From positions 186,001 through 250,000 of the forward strand of contig JAACMV010000018.1 of assembly GCA_010909725.1 (NCBI GenBank): 64,000 bases of DNA, given 5' to 3'. This document shows positions 19,313-30,341 of the stretch, in pieces; the stretch's first letter is position 1, and each line of letters starts with the position of its first letter. A program made the translations under genes and the position numbers. The notes under the pieces were generated by a model, which was not told the DNA's origin, made no database searches, and worked only from the letters and a program-made list of their open reading frames with translations. This DNA comes from Picochlorum sp. 'celeri'. Its lineage: Eukaryota > Chlorophyta > Trebouxiophyceae.

Positions 19313-22300
19313 ATGGGGAAGAAGGGACGGCATGGAGGGGCCATTAAGTCAACTGAAACGTCTAATTCTAGTTCGATGACGACGACTGCCATGGTGGAGA
19401 GTGGTCAGAAGAACGGGAAGGACGGAGAGCGAGCCGTGCCACTGGATCGAGGCACGCTTGCGCAGTGTCTTAATGCGACATCTCAAATTGCTGCAGAATG
19501 TAATAGTATATTAAGAGATTTGTTACGAGGACGGTACGTGGGGTGGACGTATTGAGTTGGCTGGAGGTCGGAGATTGGTGGACGAATCAAACAGCGAGCG
19601 AATAATTGGTGGGATGGTTGTCTCATGTGTTACTTTGGTTTATATATTGTAGATCTCCGCAACATCAGGACTTGCAGAGACTGGCGGGACAGGTGCTTAT
19701 GGGACAGACGGTCAATTTACAAGAGTTGCAGAAGAAGATGGAGTCTCAGCAGGCGACGCTGGCGGAATTGCTGCGTGTGCTCCGTCCGAAGCAACATTCG
19801 AGTGGTGGGGGATCGGAGATGAGTCTGCCGCCTGGCAGCTTGTCAGGACCAAATGGACCATATTCAATGGTAGAGTCAAGCCTGTCTGTGCTTAAAGGGT
19901 GGGATGCTCCACGGGAACAGGTCAGTGGGATACGATCAAAGAGGCGTACGGGAAAGAATTTTGGGAAGTCACAACATCAGATGACCAAATGGGAAAGATA
20001 TAAAGGAGTTGAAAGTTTCTGGAAATCGTTGAAGAGAGAAGAGAGGGTGTCATTCTTGTCTGTGTCTGTCAAGAAGATTGTACAAGTTGCAAAATCCATG
20101 GAGGAGGCGGGTGCTCAGGTTGGGACTGAACATGATGTTATGGATGCGTTGAGTATATTGAAAAGGAATAATTCTCAGCATGCGTGCTTCTGGAGATGTC
20201 CGTGTTGTGCAATCCGTGTGTATGATGCACAAGGATTCTTGGATCACTTGGCAACTCATCATGAGACTGTTCAATATGCGTGTGAGGATACCCCTCTTTT
20301 GTGTACAACGTGTGCTCAAGAGATTGTAGGGGCGTTTTATTATGCTGGAGAGGTTTCCGAGCCTACTGCAATTCGCTGCATCAGGTGTGCATGGGAATCC
20401 TCTCCTCCTGCAGCACCAACCAAGATTCCACAGGGTTGGGCATTGCACGTGCCGAGAGAATTCATGATGGACCCCAATTCTTGGTCTGATAGTTTGGGAA
20501 TCATGGATGATTCTGATGCTGATTTCTCTAGTGAGTCCGAGTATGAGTCCAGCCAGGATGAGGATGGTCCTCTTTGCTCTTCCGAAGAAGATGATTTAGA
20601 AGAAATTTGCACGTGTCATCACAATCATCAAGAGATTGATGCTTTAGAGTCTCGCATTAGAAATAGTGAGGATGGGCTTTTGGCAGCGGTTGCTCTCAGG
20701 ATTGACTCCCTTGCAGTTGATGGTGATATTGTACAGTTTGAAGCGGCCGTGACGTGTGTGGTTCAGCAAACACAACGAATGATGCATGGTGCTCTGACGT
20801 CGCTTGTATCAGCAGGTGAGAGTGGAGATAAAGTTGCAATTGAGGGTGGCAACTCTGTCGAAAGGGCAGAGGCAGTTGAGCATTTACAGAATGAGGAAGA
20901 ATATCCAGATCAAGCGACAGAAGTGAAAAACGCACTCGAGTTGTTGAATCCATCAGAGCTTCAAGATCTGTTAGCGCTGATGGCAAGAAAATACTCACCC
21001 CAGAGTCAGAAGCGACGATATGCCAGTCGCATATCTGGAATGGATGGGAATTATTCTAGTGATATGTCATCCAAGTGCTCTTCTGGAAGCATCGACTCGC
21101 ATTATGAGCCCATGTGTGTGTCTGTAGTCAAGATTGATTCCAAGTCCAATGGTACCCAAGATCCAATTATTGAAGAACCAGGTGATGTGTATGATGATGA
21201 TCTTGATGGTTTGCCAAGTGTTCATGAAAATGAGCTGGTGACTGTGCATGGCTGGTGGGTTGAGCATCTGCTTCGAAAAAATACTATGATGATTCCGAGT
21301 CAGAATATAGAGTGTGTGGATTCTGAATTTAGCATGTACTTGCTTCAATGGATATTTGGCAATGTTGCGCATGGTAATACAAATGAATTTCTGGAGCGAC
21401 AGAGGATGGCGTGCGGGGGTAAATCTATTGAAAGGACTATTATGGATGCGTATGCTGAAATAGCAGAAACATGGAGACATTTAGCCGCAACAATGGATAG
21501 AAAGCGCCATATCAGCACTCTGCGTGAGGCTGTAGCTGAAGACCTTAAAGCAGTGTCTGATTTTGATCCAGACATGATCAAAGGCTTGACCAAGCTGTCG
21601 GAAGATTTTCATCAACACGTCATGAGCGACCCAATATTGAACGCAGTGGCGGATGAAGAAGCTCCAATGGACGGCAAGTGGTCCCAGAAAGCTTTGCAAA
21701 GCCTGCAAGTGTTCCACGAACTCAAGGATGAGGCATCAATTCGATATGCACAAGCATTAATTGATCGCGAAATAGCAGTGTTGGAGCTTGCAGATGTTAT
21801 GGATCAACATGAGTGCGATGTAGCGGAGAGAGAGCTCCAGACAGTTGATGCAGCCCTAGCAGCAGCCCGGCAGGATCTTGTGGATGCAGAGACAGAATAT
21901 ATGAGGGCCCAGGCAGATGGCCCAGCCCTGCATAGAAAGCGGGATATTTTGGATCGTGTGAACAAAGAAGCTGAATATAGGGAGAGGTTACAGGAATTGC
22001 AGCAACACATAACTGCTTGCAAGGAGCGAATTGTTAGCGAAGAGGCATATGGATCTGCTGCACAAAAGAAGAGGGAATCAGCAGTACAAGATCTTTCAGA
22101 GGTACGAGTCTATTCTAGAAGCCAGTATCTTTTATTAGTGCGATATATATTGTATTCTTATGGTATATTTGATATTGTATGCAGGGCCGTGCAGAATTAC
22201 AGGAGTATTTGGAAAAGAGGCAAAGGTTGGACCGTGCTTGTCATGCAGTTCTGCAGGCTCAAGAGAGAGATAAAGGCCAGGAGCTGACCGATGCATTTGT

Positions 22301-24293
22301 GGATGCACGTATTAAAGCAGTTTGGCAAGTGGTTGCGGGAGTTGCAGATGCAATTAGATCTCTCTACCCCCGGTATGCACCTGGATCCAAGTCTAGAGAG
22401 ACACTACGCCACGTTCGATGCACAGCATTGGCAAAGACTCTGTCGCTCGAACTTGATGACCGCGTGCGTGTATGGTGGGAAGATCTTTCCAAGCTCCGTA
22501 GGCGAGCAGCTGATTTGGCTTGTGTAGATATGGGCACAATCCTGGAAAATGCCTTCTTGGAGGTCATACGACAGACACTTGAAGAGAAGGCAGCGGATGC
22601 CAGAGAGGCTGCAACGCTCGATTTGCTCGAAGAACTTGAGAGAGAGGAGCAAGCTAAAAAGGCTGCTGAGACGAAAAAAGCAAAGAAAAAAGCTGGCAAG
22701 GCTAAGAAGGCAAACAAGGCAGAGGAGGCGGCGAAACAGGCTGCTGCTGCAGCAGCTGCTCCCTCAGCCGCTGCAGATGAGTCTGCTAAGCAGGATGATA
22801 AGGAGAAAAAGGAAGATGAGCTTACACCTGAGCAGCTCCTGGAACTTGAGTACGAAAAGGCATTGGAGATGAGAAGAAAAGAACTTGAGAAGCAGGAGGC
22901 TGAACTTTTGAAGCTCGCCCAGGAAGCATCCCTTACCGACGATGCAGGAGAGGAAGATGCCAGAGACTTCCATGCTAATGAGGATGATGGTTTCCAGACT
23001 TTGAAACCGAAGGGGTTGACTGGCAAGCATCATACAGAACATTCATCCTTGCCTACAGTGCCTCCACCGCCACCTCCTCCACCACCACCTCCTCCTCCAC
23101 CTCCTCCTCCAGGGAAGCCTACGAGTCATTTGACTATAAAGACAACTGAAGAGGAGGTCGAGATGAGAATTATCACGTATTTTGGAGACTGGAACTGCTA
23201 TTGTGGAAAGGTCAATCGCCTCTGGGATACGTGTGCATGTGGGCAGATTCCTCCTTGTAGAGATTGGGTCAGAGGACGTTGCACCTATAAGGACCGCTGC
23301 AGGTTTGGACACCCTCCATTTGAGCTTCCAGATTCCCTTCCTCGCCCAAAATCCCCAATTGCAAAGCCAGGGAGTGATGCTATAGTGTACAAGACTGCCA
23401 GGAATCCCGAGGCATCTGCAGCTGCAACAGCAAAACATATGTCTCATGCGCAGCACTCTACTATGGATATTCATTCAGCGCCACCACCACCACCTGCTCC
23501 GCCAGCACCTCCAAGTGGATCAGCAAAACAGGTAGGCGGTGGACCACCACCACCATTGAAACCTGCTCCATGGGCTAGTATGAATCCAGGAGCCCAGCAG
23601 CCAGTGGCAGCATCTCCAGTTCATTCTCAGCCAACCTCTCCTTCAGATCAGCATAGAATTCCGCCACCCCCTCCTCCTCCAAAGCCAATGCAACAAAAGG
23701 CACCAGAAGAGCAAACCAGTCCACTTCGTATGGCTGAGCAGCAACCACCTCCTCAAATGGGTGGCTTCGACCTTTTCGGATCAAATCCCCTCGTTGCTGC
23801 TCTTGAAGGCAACTCGGGTGTGCAGGATGACCAAAGGATGAGTGCTACATTCGCAGGATTGCATCTTGGTGGGCCAATGCCAAATGAACAGCCTGCCCCG
23901 CCACCACCAGGATTCTTTGTGGAACAGAGTACATTCTTGGATATGCAAGTCAATGAAGCACCTGGTCAATTTCCATATCACTCAACTGCTATGGGAGGTA
24001 TCGATACGCCTGCGTTCCAGCCTGCCACAAGCGTAGGCCTTTCCATGGGTCCCCCTGGACCACAGTATCCAGGAAGGACAGCGGGCATGATGAATCCCCA
24101 GGCTCCAGCCTTTGGAATGCAGCAGCCCATGCAGGACCAAACAGACGATTGGGGTGATTTGCAGCTACAACTCCCCAGCGATTTGGGTGAAATTCTCGGC
24201 ACTGATACGTATCCTGACAGGCAACAGCACATGCAGGAGAGCCAGCCCACGGGCTTTTCAACAGACGCACCAACTTGGGGTGCTCCATTTTAA
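19313..24293 (+). CDS. Large zinc-finger protein (DUF629-like region, coiled coils, polyproline, CCCH finger), 1592 aa, three exons
   Basis: Exons 19313-19533, 19653-22101 and 22185-24293 join across introns of 119 and 83 nt with GTACGT and GTACGA donors; all junctions keep frame. Residues of about 190-330 contain FWKSLKREERVSFLSVSVKK and a C2H2/C4-like cluster CFWRCPCCAIRVYDAQGF with DHLATHHE. This resembles the DUF629/DUF627 region of plant ubiquitin-hydrolase-related proteins, but no protease domain is seen. Coiled coils are predicted by eye at about 775-890 and 1040-1135. A polyproline run follows near 1182. A CCCH finger with C-x7-C-x5-C-x3-H spacing (CRDWVRGRCTYKDRCRFGH) sits near 1246. 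The C-terminus is rich in Pro, Gln and Gly. An RNA-binding scaffold is the best guess. Confidence 0.75.
23058..23114. repeat. CCT/CCA repeat coding for polyproline
   Basis: An imperfect CCTCCA-type array in the zinc-finger gene encodes about 18 consecutive prolines. It is a candidate for SH3, WW or profilin binding and for length variation. Confidence 0.75.
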
Positions 24294-24340
24294 TAACATA
24301 AAAATATAGTTGCAAGTTTAAAAAATATATACATATGTAT

Positions 24341-25414
24341 CTATGACTTTGCCTTCTTACTCACATTGGTATCATTCTCATCAGATTTTGATACTAATGG
24401 TCTTTTCCCAAACATACCTAGGATTGTCTTTTGATTTGTATTCAAGAGCTTCTTCCTCAACATCCTCCACTCTTGCACAGGTTTTCTCTCTCCACGATCT
24501 GGAGCTATATCAATATCAAGGAACAGTGCACAATGATCACTCAATTTGGCAGGGACTGTTGTACCAGGGACAATAGAGCACTGTTTCACCAGGGGCACCA
24601 GACCTGCCGTCACAAACACAAAATCTATTCGAACACCTCTATTATAAGCCCGAGCATTCGTTCGTTCATCAAAGCACGTATACGACGTATGCGCCATAGG
24701 GTGACGCCTGCGAAATACATCGGTAAACAATCCATTCTTTGTAAAGGCATGCAATGCCTGAATTTCACATTCTAAAAACGCCTTCTCCAACCCAATCGCT
24801 GGATGAACATCTCGTGCATCAAAACATGCATTAAAATCACCCACAAGTATGACCTCTTTCTTCTCCTCCTCTACCAACTGCCGACAATGCTCCAGCAACT
24901 GTTTCAAAAATTCCAACTTGTACCTCACCCGTTCCCCCTCCGTACACTGCTCTGAACCATCACCGACATTTGACTTTGACTTTTTACCCAATCCAGAATT
25001 GGGCACATATACATTTATCACGACACATGGACCTATATCCACAGACAGAAATCGCCCCTCCCCATCAACTGTTTCTGAAAGAGTATCCAACTGCACACAA
25101 CGGGGACGAAACATTGGAGAATCGAGAATCGTCGCCACCCCAGAATATCCCCTTCTCTTACGACAACATGCCCAATACGACTCGAAACCCTCATCGTCCA
25201 TCACACAATTCTCCTTGGTCAACTTGTCCTCTGTCAACTTGACTTCTTGCAGACACAAAACAACTCCATCATCCTTGTTTCCTTCACCCTGCCCCTTCGA
25301 CGACGACAATTCGCTCACTATATGGTCTAAAAACCCTCTCACAGAGGTAAATCGCTCCTTTACCTTTTCACACGTGGGATTCCAACCATTGACATTCCAG
25401 CAGACAAGCTTCAT
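24341..25414 (-). CDS. Exonuclease III / AP endonuclease family (APE2-like), 357 aa
   Basis: Single exon. The EEP-fold motifs are in order: LVCWNVNGW, LCLQEVKL (metal-binding Glu), YSGVATIL, GRFLSVDI, NVYVPNSG, VGDFNACFDARD (catalytic Asp/Asn), RIDFVFVT and LSDHCALFLDI (catalytic Asp-His). APE2 proteins remove 3' blocks and AP sites and bind PCNA through a C-terminal PIP box. Near the end, QKTILGMF resembles a PIP box but has Met where an aromatic is expected. The Zf-GRF domain of longer APE2 proteins is absent and the frame ends 27 residues later. APE1-type function cannot be excluded. No organelle signal is obvious. Confidence 0.8.
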   Translation of the reverse strand: MKLVCWNVNGWNPTCEKVKERFTSVRGFLDHIVSELSSSKGQGEGNKDDGVVLCLQEVKLTEDKLTKENCVMDDEGFESYWACCRKRRGYSGVATILDSPMFRPRCVQLDTLSETVDGEGRFLSVDIGPCVVINVYVPNSGLGKKSKSNVGDGSEQCTEGERVRYKLEFLKQLLEHCRQLVEEEKKEVILVGDFNACFDARDVHPAIGLEKAFLECEIQALHAFTKNGLFTDVFRRRHPMAHTSYTCFDERTNARAYNRGVRIDFVFVTAGLVPLVKQCSIVPGTTVPAKLSDHCALFLDIDIAPDRGERKPVQEWRMLRKKLLNTNQKTILGMFGKRPLVSKSDENDTNVSKKAKS

Positions 25415-25685
25415 ATCAAGAATTCACGGAGCATTCGTCGTTGTAATGCATAAATTACAAATATTTAACAATGGTGACATCCAAGAAGGAGGCATAGAAC
25501 GATATCCTAATCAAATAGCTGCGTCCAACCTTGTAGCAGCGTTTGACATTTTGAAATTGTTTTTAATTCCGATCTTGGTGCAATAGAAATTCCGACCATC
25601 TGCAATCGACATGTTCATATCCCGTGTACATGGCCTTGCTCTCAGCAGTATATCAAATTAAAAGTACTCTAGGATACTATAACGA

Positions 25686-26090
25686 ATGGTTCAACAGAAG
25701 AGAGGACGTGGAGGCCGAGGGCGTGGTCGCGGAAGGTCTTCCGCATCAGGGGGTGGAGGACAAGCGAAATATGTCATTGTGAAGAAAGTAGGGGGTGGCG
25801 GAGGCCGTACACCGAATAAACGTGGTAGAGGAGGAGGGGTGAGCAAGGCAAAGACTCCGGTGAAGGGTGGAGCGAGGGGACGAGGGGGAAGGCGAGGTGG
25901 CCCCAAGCGGGGAGGACGAGGGGGCAGAGGGGGACAGCGCCAAAAGCCTAAAACTGCCGAGCAGTTGGACGCTGAGATGGACGATTACTTCATGAAGGAT
26001 GAGAAGACGGCTGCGCAGAAGCTTAACACGGATTTGGATGATTACTGGAAGAACAAGCCAGCCGAAGAAGAGCAACCCATGGCAGAGTAA
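25686..26090 (+). CDS. RGG-rich mRNA-export-type protein with tandem UAP56-binding-like motifs, 134 aa
   Basis: Single exon. Residues 1-90 are arginine/glycine-rich (RGRGRGR, GRGGRRGG, GGRGGRGG), typical of RNA-binding proteins methylated on arginine. The C-terminus holds two copies of an acidic motif, LDAEMDDYFM and LNTDLDDYWK, each after a TA(E/A)QxL segment. This matches the FoP-duplication/ALY C-terminal motif that binds the helicase UAP56 in the TREX pathway. There is no RRM, so it is closer to UIF or CHTOP-like adaptors than to full ALY/REF. Function is inferred from these motifs alone. Confidence 0.7.
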   Translation: MVQQKRGRGGRGRGRGRSSASGGGGQAKYVIVKKVGGGGGRTPNKRGRGGGVSKAKTPVKGGARGRGGRRGGPKRGGRGGRGGQRQKPKTAEQLDAEMDDYFMKDEKTAAQKLNTDLDDYWKNKPAEEEQPMAE

Positions 26091-26213
26091 AAAAAAATGA
26101 CAAGGTCACTATCTTTCTTTTGTATTCATGCGATCGCGCACAGATGGATGTGGGCGTCGTTCTCTTGATTGTAAACAGAAATTCATTAATTCGAGTAAAG
26201 AAAAGAGGATTCA

Positions 26214-29200
26214 TCAGGAGGTGGCAGCGGGTTTCTTTTGGGCAGCAACTTGTTGTTGTTGGTCTGCTGGATTCCGTGGTTCAAACTGAGTCACATAGCA
26301 ATTGTAGATGCAGTTTCTCCTGATTTGTGCCATGAGCTCAAGGAAGAGCTGGTACGCTTCAAGTTTGTATTCCACCAGAGGGTCTCTTTGAGCGTAGCCT
26401 CGAAGTGATACAGCTTGTTGGAGGAATTTGATTGCCTGGAGGTGCTCCTTCCAGAGATTGTCTGTTTGTGCCAAGACAAAGAATCTGCACGCCTTGGCCA
26501 TCAAACCGGCTTCAAGGGCATCCACCTCCTCCTTCTTTTGATAATATGCATCTACGCTGCGTTTTTTGAGATACTCTCTGAGTTTCTCGTAATCTCCATT
26601 GCTCACTTGAGCGAGGGACTCGGCAGTGAGATCATCCATCATTGGACAGTACTGCTTCATTTTGGATGCAAGAGCTTCCAAAGGCCATTCCTCCGGTGGA
26701 ATATTGTCTGGAACATTGGCTTCCAGGATATCATCCACTGTAAGCTCTGCATAATCCACCATCAGAGGGCTCAAATCTTCTGCTTCAAGGGCGGCACGCC
26801 TGTCGGCATACACTCTATCCCTTTGTGTGTTGAGCACCTGGTCGTATTCAAACAATTGTTTCCTGATATCATAAAAGTAGGATTCGACCTTGCGTTGAGC
26901 CTCGTCGAGTGCATTTGTCAGCATGTTTGACTCGATTGGTAAATCGTCGATTTGGAATGCAGCCATCATGCCTTGAATCTTGTCACCGCCAAAGATTCTG
27001 AACAAGTTGTCCTCAAGGGACAAGAAATATCGTGTTGACCCTGGATCTCCCTGTCGTCCACTTCTTCCTCGAAGCTGCATTCATATGTGTATTGATGAGT
27101 ATTGGTTCACAATATGCACGAGTGAAGATCATGCATGTATGCTGGTACTATTGGTCAGGTGCAATATGTTTGTAATCACAGTTGGGAGACGAGTCTCCCT
27201 CAGGGATTGTTCACCACTGGCACAGACATCATTCCAATTATCCATACATAAAATGAGATGAAAATACTAAAACTCACCTGGTTGTCGATACGTCTTGATT
27301 CGTGCCTTTCTGTTCCAACGACATGCAGACCACCCAGATTCTGGACTTCAACCTTTTCCTCATCTGTCACCTTTTTGAAGTCAGCTTCAATCGCCAAAAA
27401 TGCCTCTCTGATCTTCTGAACAACTGGGTCGGAGGTTGGAGCTTTCTCGCAGGCAAAGGCGAGGCGTTCCTCGGCATCCAACTCGGCCAACTGACCGGCT
27501 CCCCAGGTCTCTACAGCCAAATCAACAGCTGCTTTGGCACATGCCAAGCTTTCCTTGCTCACATCACATGGGAAAATTTTTGGATTCACGTTCCACGAGT
27601 TCACAGTCAGTGGCTTCAGTCGACGAGTTTCTTCTTGGTCTACCAAATTCACCACCTTTGGCAGGAGCATTTCCCGCAGCTTGAGTCTAGCCATGAATTC
27701 TGGATTTCCACCCAAGAGGATATCAGTACCACGTCCAGCCATATTCGTTGCAATGGTTACGGCTCCCTTACGCCCACTCTGAGCTACGATTTCACTCTCC
27801 CTTTCAACATTTTCTGGCTTTGCATTCAAAACTTCGAAAGGAATGCCCGCGTCTTGAAGCAACGAGCATACGATTTCACTCTTCTCCACACTTGTTGTAC
27901 CTACAAGAACAGGACGTCCTGTCTTGTGCATTCTCGTAATCTCCTGCACCACGGCATTCCATTTCCCCGTTTCGCTTTTGAAGACCACATCTGGGTTATC
28001 CACGCGAGATACTGTTCTATTCGTTGGGACCACAGCAACAGGCAGGTTGTAAATATTGGCAAACTCTGCAGACTCTGTCGATGCAGTACCCGTCATACCT
28101 CCAAGTTTTGGGTACGTTCTGAACAGATTCTGATACGAAATAGAAGCCAATGTAACACTCTCATTCTGAATTTGAAGCCCCTCTTTTGCTTCGATAGCTT
28201 GATGCAATCCATCGCTCCAGCGTCTTCCAGGCATGGTTCTGCCAGTAAACTCATCCACAATCACCACTTCTCCTCCCTTTGTGATATACGACACATCCTT
28301 GAGGAACAACTCCTTTGCTTTAATAGCATTGATCAAGAAGGAAGCCCACTGCTCCCTTGGGTCGTACAAATCCACCACTTGCAACACATCTTCTGCTGCC
28401 TCATACCCATCCTCTGTCAACAGCACATTTCTCTGCTTCTCATCCACAGTATAATGCACATCCTTCACCAACACGGACGCAATCTTATCCGCTTTAATGT
28501 ATTTTTCAGAAGGCTTTTCCGCCGATCCAGAAATAATCAGGGGCGTCCTCGCTTCATCAATAAGAATACTGTCCACCTCATCAATCACACAGAAATTAAA
28601 TCCAGTTGACCGCAGCACCAACTCCTCTGGCTCCTGAGCCAAATTATCCCTCAAATAATCAAATCCAAGCTCCGAGTTTGTCACATACGTAATATCAGCC
28701 GCATATGCAGCCCGACGCTGCTTTTCATTCAACCCTTGCTGGACCAGGCCCACTTCCAGGCCCAAAAACCTGTGCACCTGCCCAACCCACTCACTGTCTC
28801 TCCTTGCAAGGTAGTCATTCACAGTCACCACATGAACTCCCTTGCCAGACAAGGCATTTAAATAAGAAGGCAACGTTGCCACCAAGGTCTTTCCTTCACC
28901 AGTTCTCATCTCTGCAATCTGCCCCTCGTGCAAAATCATCCCTCCAATCAGCTGAACGTCAAAAGGACGAAGACCAAGCACTCGCTTCGATGCTTCCCTC
29001 ACCACAGCAAATGTCTCATTCAGAAGACTATCCAGAGATTCCCCATTCTGGACACGCTTCTTAAACTCTACAGTCTTTTCACGCAGTTGCTCATCGCTCA
29101 AAGCCTGGATATCCTTCTCCAAGGCGTTGATAGCGTCCACTCGTTCTTGATACTTCCCTCTCGTCTTTTCCGCTGGATCCTGTGAGAATATATCAGTAAG

Positions 29201-29437
29201 ACCTTTGAATACCTTGGTAACTGTGGCCGTAGATTGCAAATTCCTTCCAGTCTGGTGACGCATTCTTCCCACATGTCCACCGAGTGCCATGGCACTGCCG
29301 CCAGCATCACGGCCTAGTACCCCACGATTGGACTCTCGAGACAAGGATTGTCTTCTAGTTTGGCTATTTGATTGACAGTATCGGGCAACACACACAGCAT
29401 TGGCTGTTCCGTGGAGGTGCTGCTGCTGTCCAAGCAT
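26214..29437 (-). CDS. SECA1: Plastid SecA translocase ATPase, 1006 aa, two exons
   Basis: Plastid SecA drives proteins through the thylakoid SecYE channel. The start is the ATG at 29437, giving about 75 residues of Gln/Ser/Arg-rich transit peptide before the SecA core. Exon 1 (29437-27278) and exon 2 (27074-26214) join in phase 0 across a 203-nt intron with a GTGAGT donor, inside the conserved [18 protein letters not shown] block. Other motifs are MRTGEGKT (Walker A), [17 protein letters not shown] (Walker B), TGTASTES and [10 protein letters not shown]. The zinc-binding C-terminal tail of bacterial SecA is absent, as is usual in plastids. Nuclear location of SecA argues against a red alga, where it is plastid-encoded. 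Confidence 0.95.
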
Positions 29438-30341
29438 TGTGGTCTGTATTTTATTCTTATCTATCGTATATGAATAGTCCCACACAATACTGTTATGAAA
29501 AAGATATCAATTGAAAATGGATTTTGGGGATTAGATGATGCTATTTAATGCCACATTATGGCTCTCCAGCAGGAATCGTCATCCATTCCTGCTGCTGTAC
29601 TCCACACACATCTGTGGATCCAGTTGCCAATTTGGCTGATACATACCACGAAAGATGGAAGGTCTGATCTCCGACCAGGGAATTCGTATTACCCATCAAC
29701 ACGCTCTGAATACCTTTTCAGAGCGAAACGTGGACGATTCTCTGTCTCTCTCTCCCTGCACATCAGTGTCATCTCGTACACAGAGAAAATTGATGTGGGG
29801 TTGAGTCATGAGAGACATGTCATTGAACAGAAGCGGTCGACGGCAATGTATTTGCTGCTGAAATATTTGCCATTATTGGCAGAGGAGGAGATCTTGGAGG
29901 TTTGTCATATCCGTAACGAGTGTAGGGTCTTCTGGGAGCTCACAGGTGGATGTGCCCCCATATGGGGCCATGGCCATGGGCATCCCAGAAAGGTTCGACG
30001 GAACAATGGTCGACCTGCGATGGCATCCTTGCTGTGTCTTAAAGATATCTGAATGACTTTCAGAACGTATTTATTGCGATCTGGTATATAATGGTGATTT
30101 GCGCATGATATTTTTTGCCATGTGCATGTTCCGTTGAGACAGGGCGGGTCTTGCCTATTCGTGACTCGATTTCTATCAGGACTTCTGCATACATCGATTG
30201 CGCACAAAACAAGAATAGTATAGGGATTTATTTTCTAAAATTTTATATATATACGACAGAGAAGACGAGAGTCGCTTGTCTGGGACAGTGACCGACATTT
30301 ACAGAGAAGGACTCTCTCTGCCTTCCAGCACAGCAAGCAAT
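29438..30341. promoter_or_regulatory. 904-bp divergent region between SecA and the receptor-like kinase
   Basis: This is the longest gap in the window and must contain two promoters. A 164-codon frame at 29558-30052 has an ATG but no recognisable domain and an unusual composition, so it is not called. An AT-rich box (TTTTATATATATAC) at about 30241-30254 lies upstream of the kinase start. Nothing else is evident. Confidence 0.4.

Noticed and set aside
22364..23026. 220-codon minus-strand Ser/Phe-rich frame
   Set aside because: Antisense to the Lys/Glu/Ala coiled coil of the zinc-finger gene, whose codons reverse to Ser, Phe and Leu.
27302..28609. 435-codon plus-strand open frame
   Set aside because: Antisense to SecA; composition is that of reversed SecA codons and no start context or domain supports it.
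29558..30052. 164-codon frame with ATG between SecA and the receptor-like kinase
   Set aside because: No recognisable domain, no repeat or signal peptide and unremarkable composition; it overlaps the region needed for two promoters. Expression data could change this.
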